A DNA stretch of 64,000 nucleotides from Lonicera japonica (taxonomy: Eukaryota > Streptophyta > Magnoliopsida > Dipsacales > Caprifoliaceae). Positions 57,316-64,000 of the stretch are shown here, piece by piece. Numbering within the stretch: position 1 is the stretch's first letter; each line of letters begins with the position of its first letter. The notes under the pieces are model-generated. The model searched no databases and was not told where the DNA came from. It was given only the letters and a program-made list of their open reading frames with translations. The DNA lies in the NCBI GenBank assembly GCA_021464415.1, contig CM038469.1, positions 22,835,901 through 22,899,900 on the forward strand, written 5' to 3'. The translations under genes and the position numbers were made by a program.

Positions 57316-60300
57316 TGTGCTTCCGCTGCGTACTCGGTAAACCCATCAGAAAATCCATTGTGATATTGTCCCATTTCCACTCCGGAATAGGAAGAGGTTG
57401 AAGTTGACCCGCAGGCTTCTGGTGTTCAATCTTTATCCTTTGACAAGTTAAGCAGCGAGAAATAAATTGAGCCACGTCTCGTTTCATTCCTTGCCACCAA
57501 TAAGTACGTTTTAAATCTCGGTACATCTTAGTGCCTCCTGGATGAATAGAGAATCTTGAATTGTGAGCCTCGGCCATGATGGTTTCTTTAAGTTCTTTGT
57601 TTAACCTTGGCACAACTAGTTTCTCTTTATATCTCAATCCACCATCAGTACCTAATGTGAAACCTTCCACTTCATTTCCAGATTGAAGTTGATCTCGGCA
57701 TTTTGCTAACTCATCGTCATACCATTGGCTCTCAATTACTTGACTCTGCAGTAATGGTCTGGCCACGAGATTTGAAAGGAAAGCAATGTCCTCGTTTCGA
57801 CGTACGATTAAGTTGTACCGTTGAAGCTCCTCTATAAGTTTCCACTCTCGGCATCTCAAAGCTGCCATTGAACCGGGCGTTTTCCGACTTAGAGCATCTG
57901 CAACCACGTTCGCCTTGCCGGGATGATATTGAAGCGTGAAGTCATAATCCTCAAGGTACTCTATCCAACGACGTTGTCTTAAATTCAAATCTCGTTGCGT
58001 GAAGATGTACTTGAGGCTTTTGTGGTCCGAAAATACCTCGAATTTCTCTCCATAAAGGTAATGACGCCATATCTTCAAAGCAAAAACTACTGCGGCTAGC
58101 TCTAGGTCATGCGTAGGATAATTCTTCTCATGAGCTTTCAGCTGGCGTGATGCATAGGCTATAACATGCTCCAACTGCATTAGGACGCAGCCAAGTCCTA
58201 AGTGAGAAGCATCACAATATATCACATAGCCTAGGCCCCTTTTTGGTAGTGCTAGGACGGGAGCGGTAGTTAAACGATACTTCAACTCATTAAAAGCTTC
58301 TTCACAGCGATTGTCCCAAACGAATGGCACACCTTTCTGGGTAAGGTGAGTAAGTGGAGACGCTATACGGGAGAAGTCTTGAACGAACCTTCTATAATAA
58401 CCAGCTAAACCTAGAAAACTTCGGATTTCTGTCACACTAGTAGGGCGGCGCCAACTGGATACAGCGTCCACCTTAGCTGAATCTACAGAAATACCACCTC
58501 GTGAGACAACATGTCCAAGAAATTTCACTTCTTTTCTCCAAAAGTCGCACTTGGAAAATTTGGCGTAGAGTTGGTGGTCTCTTAGCAACTGCAGGGCTGT
58601 GAAAAGGTGTTTCCTATGCTCCGCCTCTGAAGAAGAGTAAATCAATATATCATCGACAAACACTATAACAAATCTGTCTAAGAATGGGCGGAAGATACGA
58701 TGCATCAAATCCATGAAAGCTGCTGGTGCGTTCGTTAATCCAAATGGCATAACTAGAAATTCATAGTGGCCATAGCGTGTCCGGAAAGCTGTCTTGGGAA
58801 TATCTTCTTTCCTTACCCTTAACTGATGGTATCCTGATCTTAAGTCGATCTTGGAAAAGAAATGAGCTCCCTGTAATTGATCAAATAAATCATCGATTCG
58901 TGGAAGGGGATACTTATTCTTGATCGTCACTCGATTTAGTTGGCGATAATCCACACACAATCGTAATGATCCATCAACTTTCTTGGCAAACAACACAGGT
59001 GCTCCCCATGGTGACGAACTAGGGCGAATAAAACCTTTGGCTAAAAGATCCTCCAACTGGGTCTTAAGCTCCTTGAGTTCTGCAGGAGCCAACCGGTATG
59101 GAGTAATAGAAATAGGAGCAGTTCCGGGAACTATATCAATTGAGAACTCGATTTCACGTTGCGGCGGTAAACCAGGTAAATCCTCCGGAAAAACAACCAA
59201 GAATTTCTTAACAACGGGCACATCTTGTGGTGTAAGAAGTGGAACTTCATCACTCACAACGTTGCAAAGCCAGCCAACATAATCTCTCTGTTCCTTCTTA
59301 GTAGCATACGATATCGGGTATAAATTATATCTCTCACCAAAGAAAACAACCGTTTCTCCCCAATGGTGGGTAATAGTAACTCGCTTGGCATGACAATCGA
59401 TCACCGCATAATATTTGGTCAACCAATCCATTCCCAAAATGAGATCATACCGTTCCATCTCCATGACTATAAAATCATCTTCTATATGACAATTCCGATG
59501 CAAGGTAAAAATCGATGTACAATATTGGTTTAGGTTCGTTGTACTACCCATAGGAGAACTAATGCTAACGGGGATAACAAGCCTCTTAGTTTTCAACTTT
59601 AAACTTGATACACAGTTGAACGAAATAAAGGAGTGTGAAGCGCCAGTGTCGAATAAAACTCTAATTCCAGTCGAGAAAAGAATGAGGGTACCTTCCATAA
59701 CGGTGTGGTCTTCCTGATCTCCAGCTGGGTTGAGTGAAAAGAATCGGCCTCCAGAGCTCCCTTGTGTTTGCGGCGGAATAGGGCGATAGTTGGATTGAAA
59801 TTGGTTCTGGATTGGGTAGTTGGATTGCTGGTAGCCTCCACTAACTGACTGACTCTGGCCTTGCGAAGAGCCTTGGCCTATATAATCACCATAATTACCA
59901 TATTGGTTCTGACGTCCATAATTGTCTCTACCATGACCACCTCGATAATCTCTTCCTCGACCACCCCGATTTCCTCGAAAACCTGACCTACCAGGGACTT
60001 GTTTGTTTTTGGGGCAAGTTTTGATAACATGTCCGGTGTCCCCACATAGATAACAACCACCTGTGCGTCCACTACTACTCCCACTGCCGGTATAGTTTCC
60101 TCCTGAAGACTCTGAGCTAGAACGGGCTTTCTTGTCTCTACCCCATTTACCTCTACGATAACCCACATTGTCCCTCTTTCGGCCCGAATCAGAAGAAAAT
60201 GAGGAACGACGAGCTTGAGCGTACTGACTGTCAGGGTTTAAAGCTGCTTCAACCAACTGCTTGAACGAGGTGAACTCATAGAATCCCATAGCACACCTAT

Positions 60301-60997
60301 ATTCATCCTTGAGTCCTAGGAAAAACATCTCCATCTTTTCTTGGTCACTTAGGGCAAAAGTATCCATATACACACTAAGCTCTTCGAATTTCAGTCGATA
60401 CTCCTCCATCGACATCTCCCCTTGGACCAAGCTACGCAGTTCATCTCTCTTAGCTCGGCGGTAGGCGTCCGAAATAAATTGTAGTCGAAAGGCAGTCTCA
60501 AAATCTCGCCACTTACGGATTCCCTCGGATTGCTTAATAACTCTCCACCACCGATGAGCATTCCCAGAGAGCCTAGTAGTCGCAAACTTGACCCACATCT
60601 TCTTGGGAGTTCTAATAACCTCCAATCGTTCTTTGATTACAAAGAGCCAACCCTCTGCATCCTCGGGTCCCTTAGTTCCATCGAACTCTGGAGGTTGAAG
60701 ACGAGTGAATTCTCGTAGGTAAGTAATTTCATCCGTCTCCCCTCCTTGAGGTTCGGGATCCTCCTCTGGGTTTTCCACGATGACTAGTTCCTCTTGGGTT
60801 CGGTCCTTATTTGCACCAGCTCCACTAGTAGACCCATGACTGTTCTTTAGGACTCCCGACAATTCCCCTATAAAGTCCTTCATCATCTTGTTCATAGCTG
60901 TGAGGAGTCTAGAGCTATCTCCCCCTTCGGTTTCATGATCACCTTCCGGAAAGGAAGTTTGTTGAGCAGGAGCCTTGCCTCTACGCTTAGGCGGCAT
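57278..60997 (-). CDS. Tekay chromovirus Gag-Pol polyprotein (gag, PR, RT, RNase H, IN N-terminal part)
   Basis: The likely start is the ATG at 60997 (MPPKRRGK); the frame is open 54 bases further up. From that start: gag capsid domain about residues 110-240 ('[20 protein letters not shown]'); zinc knuckle C-x2-C-x4-H-x4-C at 315-328; protease with active site DTGAS at 450; reverse transcriptase with VDYRQLN and the catalytic FVDD (DD at 782-783); RNase H with its first aspartate in DASHLGLG at 929 and '[15 protein letters not shown]'; integrase zinc finger ending with C-x2-C at 1182-1185; and the first integrase aspartate at 1215. Gag and pol share one frame, usual for this clade. It ends at TAG 57278-57280, where a serine codon would be expected, about 20 bp before a one-base insertion (57255-57260). 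Gag, protease, RT and RNase H look intact. Confidence 0.95.
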   Translation of the reverse strand: MPPKRRGKAPAQQTSFPEGDHETEGGDSSRLLTAMNKMMKDFIGELSGVLKNSHGSTSGAGANKDRTQEELVIVENPEEDPEPQGGETDEITYLREFTRLQPPEFDGTKGPEDAEGWLFVIKERLEVIRTPKKMWVKFATTRLSGNAHRWWRVIKQSEGIRKWRDFETAFRLQFISDAYRRAKRDELRSLVQGEMSMEEYRLKFEELSVYMDTFALSDQEKMEMFFLGLKDEYRCAMGFYEFTSFKQLVEAALNPDSQYAQARRSSFSSDSGRKRDNVGYRRGKWGRDKKARSSSESSGGNYTGSGSSSGRTGGCYLCGDTGHVIKTCPKNKQVPGRSGFRGNRGGRGRDYRGGHGRDNYGRQNQYGNYGDYIGQGSSQGQSQSVSGGYQQSNYPIQNQFQSNYRPIPPQTQGSSGGRFFSLNPAGDQEDHTVMEGTLILFSTGIRVLFDTGASHSFISFNCVSSLKLKTKRLVIPVSISSPMGSTTNLNQYCTSIFTLHRNCHIEDDFIVMEMERYDLILGMDWLTKYYAVIDCHAKRVTITHHWGETVVFFGERYNLYPISYATKKEQRDYVGWLCNVVSDEVPLLTPQDVPVVKKFLVVFPEDLPGLPPQREIEFSIDIVPGTAPISITPYRLAPAELKELKTQLEDLLAKGFIRPSSSPWGAPVLFAKKVDGSLRLCVDYRQLNRVTIKNKYPLPRIDDLFDQLQGAHFFSKIDLRSGYHQLRVRKEDIPKTAFRTRYGHYEFLVMPFGLTNAPAAFMDLMHRIFRPFLDRFVIVFVDDILIYSSSEAEHRKHLFTALQLLRDHQLYAKFSKCDFWRKEVKFLGHVVSRGGISVDSAKVDAVSSWRRPTSVTEIRSFLGLAGYYRRFVQDFSRIASPLTHLTQKGVPFVWDNRCEEAFNELKYRLTTAPVLALPKRGLGYVIYCDASHLGLGCVLMQLEHVIAYASRQLKAHEKNYPTHDLELAAVVFALKIWRHYLYGEKFEVFSDHKSLKYIFTQRDLNLRQRRWIEYLEDYDFTLQYHPGKANVVADALSRKTPGSMAALRCREWKLIEELQRYNLIVRRNEDIAFLSNLVARPLLQSQVIESQWYDDELAKCRDQLQSGNEVEGFTLGTDGGLRYKEKLVVPRLNKELKETIMAEAHNSRFSIHPGGTKMYRDLKRTYWWQGMKRDVAQFISRCLTCQRIKIEHQKPAGQLQPLPIPEWKWDNITMDFLMGLPSTQRKHNAVWVIVDRLTK

Positions 60998-61110
60998 TCT
61001 ACAAAATAATAGAGTCAACTCATAAAATCCAAGCATAAAAATAGGATACAATGGAAAGGACGATATCCTAGTCTACCCACACTCCGGCGAAGGAAAAAGG
61101 GAACCTAATT

Positions 61111-61122
61111 CCTCTGATACCA
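61111..61122 (-). promoter_or_regulatory. Primer-binding site of the Tekay element
   Basis: TGGTATCAGAGG on the minus strand, three bases after the 5' LTR: initiator tRNA-Met type. Confidence 0.92.
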
Positions 61123-61125
61123 ACT

Positions 61126-63324
61126 TGTGACGCCCCGAGTTCCGTTAGGAGGGAGAACCTCCAAAACACGGTTGATCACGGAGCCGTACGCGACGGCGGA
61201 AGTGAGTAAAAAGATAAATAACTCTGGCGTGGAAGACAAATATGCAAAGGTCTAGTACATAAAACAAAATCAACTGGGAACATGCTAGAACTGTAGCTTC
61301 CCCTCCTGTTAACTCGTGCCTTACAGATTAGTCTGTACCGTTGCGCACCGGTTAACTAAAATGTAAGTCACTTGTCCACATTAGGCTAACATTCAACCAT
61401 AGACATGTTCCTCCAACCCATTATAAAATAACCAAAAGAATAAAATTAAAGAACAGTAAATGTCCGCAAAATACATACATTAGCAATACATAACTGTCAC
61501 AAAATAGTCATACACAATACAGTCTCCATAACCTCGAGCAGGCTACATAGATAGTACAAACATGGCTACTTAATAGAAGTTGGGTTATGGTACAATAAGA
61601 TAGATAACATGGCCTTTCAGTAGTGAAAGACCCTCACACTACAGTATCAGAGGAGACTAAGACTTGTCGACCTTTCCCTTATCAGCTCGTCCCGTACCAT
61701 CCTTAGAAGTACCTGTGTAGGAAAAAACTGTGAGCCAAACGGGCCCAGTAGGAACTATAGGAGTTATGAGAAAAACATGTATAAGTAGGAGAGGCTTTAT
61801 AAAGTGAGTTTGTGAGTAGTCCGTATACATAAATCATAAATAAGTATGTAAACAATGTAATATATACATAGTCTCAAGACACCGCGACCAGGCCTACATC
61901 GTATCAACCATGTATAATACTCACGTCTAGGATTTTTCATATCTACTGTATAGAGATAGCCGGCACTCGGTTTCTTCTGCCCAAGGCAGGGACCACCTAC
62001 CAGGTCCACCTAGACGCTACCTCACGCAGCCACACAGGCATACGCTACCTCACGCAGCCACACAGGCATACGCTACCTCACGCAGCCACAAAGGCATACG
62101 CTACAATAATCTCACGTACCACTAAGGCTATACGCTACTGGTAATAACCATCTACCTGGTACGAGCGGTGTTGACTACTCTGTATAAGGAAAATCATATT
62201 TTTCCCAATCACAATTATAAGATCATATACATCATGTAAAAAGGTATAGTAGTCCATTTCATGAGTATCAAGTGATATAAAGTGCGTATCATAAGTTTAC
62301 TTTACTATACGGACTGATAAGTACCTCCGTGCTAGAGGCCAGGAACAAGGGTTTATCATAAATCAAGGAAATGGAAGAAATACTTGAGGAAATATGATAT
62401 ACTACATTTTATAAGAAATAAACAACCATTTCCCTCATAATTTATAGGCTCAAAGTGCACATATACGCAGCAATAGGTGTATACCTAGAAAATCCCCAAA
62501 TTTGTATAAAAATGGTGATTGGGTGCATAAACTCTTAAAATAGGTTTTAATAATAGTGTTCCTACCTCAATAGTGTTCAACCTTCACCTCCTGAGCCGCG
62601 GATCGAGCCCTAAACGACGGAGGCGCAAGATATCATGGTTGAGCTTGAAACCCTAGCTTGGTGGATGTGAAGAAAGGAAGAAGATGAAGGAGATTATGTG
62701 TTTGATTCTTGATCTAGGTTGAAAAAGGTGATAAAATATCCCTCATGAGCCCTTCTCCAAGCTCTCACACTCCTCTCTACTTTCTCCCTAAGCTTTAGAC
62801 GAAATGGAGGAGGAAATGGTGTGAGTTGTATAAAAATCGGGTCCAAGGTCAAAAATATCATTTTTGACCGCTACAGTGAAGGGGAGTCGACTCCCTAAAA
62901 CCCATGGAGTCGACTCCATGGTACTGGAATTTTGTTCATGCCCAGAATTCCTTGTTTTTGCCACCAACTGATCTTGTAACCTTATTTTGACCAACAAGAA
63001 GTGGGAATTGAGTTCCGGGCAAAACACGAAAGTTCTTGGAAATTGAAATACCTTTCCAATGGTATAAATTAGGTTCCATTTGGATCTAATATGAAAAAGT
63101 TATGATATCTAGAATGACTGAAGGTTGGTTTGTCGAGTAAGTTTAAAATGTGAGATTTTGCAAATTCCGACTCGGGTACTCTAAATAACCCTTTCCAACT
63201 TAAAAGATGAATGTAATAACATCTCTAAAATAGTGTGGAAGTATATCCTACATTCGGATACGGCCCAAGCACACTCTCGCGTCTCGGTCATAAAATGTGG
63301 TACATTTGCCCTACGGTTGTTACA
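61126..63324 (-). repeat. 5' LTR of the Tekay element
   Basis: 2199 bp, nearly identical to 54057-56257. Differences include TCCGGAAC against TCCAAAAC near the start and a missing GA in 'gtgtgagagtt'. It drives the element on the minus strand. The 70-residue frame at 61797-62009 appears in both LTRs and follows from their identity only. Confidence 0.95.
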
Positions 63325-63530
63325 TTCTCTTAGGCGATTTGACGGTTCCCGGTCTCGGCAGTTTCCGATAATCCTCATAACTCTTAATTTGAATGCTCTT
63401 TTCGACTCGTTCTTCGACCTGTAACACATGTAAAGCATATGTATGCATCTATGAATGCTTGTGCATGTATGCGTATTCATCTTCTTAGAGTTTGGGATTC
63501 TTACGAGGGTCGAAAAATGAGATGTTCACA

Positions 63531-64000
63531 TTTCTTTTTGAATGTGACATTTGAATAAGTTTTGTTTGTTTGAGCACATCACATTTGAATTGTTTTTCTA
63601 TGACGAAAAACATTTGAATGTTGAATGAGCCGAGTATTATTTGAACAATTTTATCCTTGTCTTTTTTTCTTTTTATGTAAGTTGGTTAAAATGATTAGGG
63701 TAAAAAAAGTAATTTTTTTTTTTAAATTAAGTGTTAATTTCTAAGAGGAAAGAGAGCCTCTTAATTTTTAAAGGGTAAAAATAAGATTTTATATCTAAAT
63801 TTTTGAAAGTAACAAACATATTTTTAAAACCTCATAAATCTGAAAGAATCACCTATTGAAATTTCAAAAGGGTAAACAAACAATATTTTTGTAATGTAAA
63901 TGTAATCTATTCATTAGAGTTGCTCAAACAAGGAAAAGATAATTTATATTTTGTACTTAGTGTAGTTGAATGAATTCTAGCAATCTATACGAGTTTCTTT
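63531..64000. other. AT-rich flank, no gene
   Basis: Beyond the R4 LTR I see only AT-rich sequence with T runs and no open frame or repeat end. Confidence 0.45.

Larger units (their letters stand above)
54057..63324 (-). mobile_element. Tekay-type chromovirus (Ty3/gypsy), nearly complete and young
   Basis: LTRs 54057-56257 (3' LTR) and 61126-63324 (5' LTR), both TGTGACGCC ... GTTGTTACA, are flanked by perfect TTCTC duplications (54052-54056, 63325-63329). Primer site, one gag-pol frame, chromodomain and polypurine tract are all present. I count about 25 substitutions and 3 small indels between the 2.2-kb LTRs. The element is full length but carries coding lesions in integrase and chromodomain. 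Confidence 0.95.
52172..63530 (-). mobile_element. R-type solo LTR copy 4 (R4), split by the Tekay element
   Basis: It starts TGTGAGAACCCGC and ends GATGTTCACA, with flanks CTTCT (52167-52171) and TTTCT (63531-63535) as a one-mismatch duplication. Without the Tekay insertion it is about 2.09 kb. The end sequence 'tacgagggtcg' matches R3 at 37941. The shared block 'ggtgttaggcacccaattt' lies at 52429. Confidence 0.8.

Overview
The window looks like a repeat-choked intergenic stretch of a eudicot plant chromosome. The evidence is AT-rich DNA, Athila-type Ty3/gypsy elements with a tRNA-Asp-type primer site, Tekay-type chromoviruses with an initiator-tRNA-Met primer site, Ty1/copia gag-type elements, and one exon of a plant defensin-like peptide. 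No bacterial-style operon, rRNA or convincing tRNA gene is visible. I cannot name the species.

Layout: (1) 1-19683 is an old minus-strand Athila remnant (Ath-1). It is split by an R-type LTR (379-1901), a Tekay-like solo LTR (4054-7083, TSD AGACT) and an R-type solo LTR (7609-17965). The last is itself split by a complete but non-coding large-LTR element (9289-17712, two 3.5-kb LTRs around only 1.3 kb). (2) 19684-21268 is the main non-repeat island: a degenerate 50-bp-period repeat and an orphan defensin-like exon (20251-20472, minus). (3) 21274-45036 is a plus-strand Athila element (Ath-2, TSD TATAA/TACAA). It holds a four-LTR cluster of gag-only copia elements (22995-32972, TSD AGTAT) and a solo LTR of the large-LTR family (33844-38616, TSD CCTAC), which holds an R-type solo LTR (36685-37969, TSD GCATG). 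(4) 45037-47807 is a decayed copia element, cut by an 824-bp fold-back repeat. (5) 48632-52166 has an AAT microsatellite, a 339-bp fold-back MITE and a 26-base G run. (6) 52172-63530 is an R-type solo LTR that received the youngest element, a nearly complete minus-strand Tekay chromovirus (54057-63324, TSD TTCTC, LTRs about 1% different by my line-by-line count).

The coding content is almost entirely retroelement gag, protease, reverse transcriptase, RNase H and integrase. Only the Tekay polyprotein is nearly open, with a nonsense codon and a frameshift about 20 bp apart in the integrase and a premature stop in the chromodomain. The two Athila copies cover each other's breakpoints, so most nested insertions can be checked against an uninterrupted paralogous site inside the window.

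Three observations stand out. First, LTRs of unrelated families each carry a cluster of short palindromes, about 10-20 bp, in the promoter-proximal part. The palindrome differs between families, and even between copies of the R-type family, while the position just upstream of the TATA box is kept. Second, Tekay-type LTRs of four families share splice-donor-like and splice-acceptor-like blocks that would define an intron inside the LTR. Third, parts of the copia cluster (about 26075-27008 and 29215-31930) are a fine zipper-like interleaving of two collinear sequences, which suggests an assembly artefact or an unusual rearrangement.
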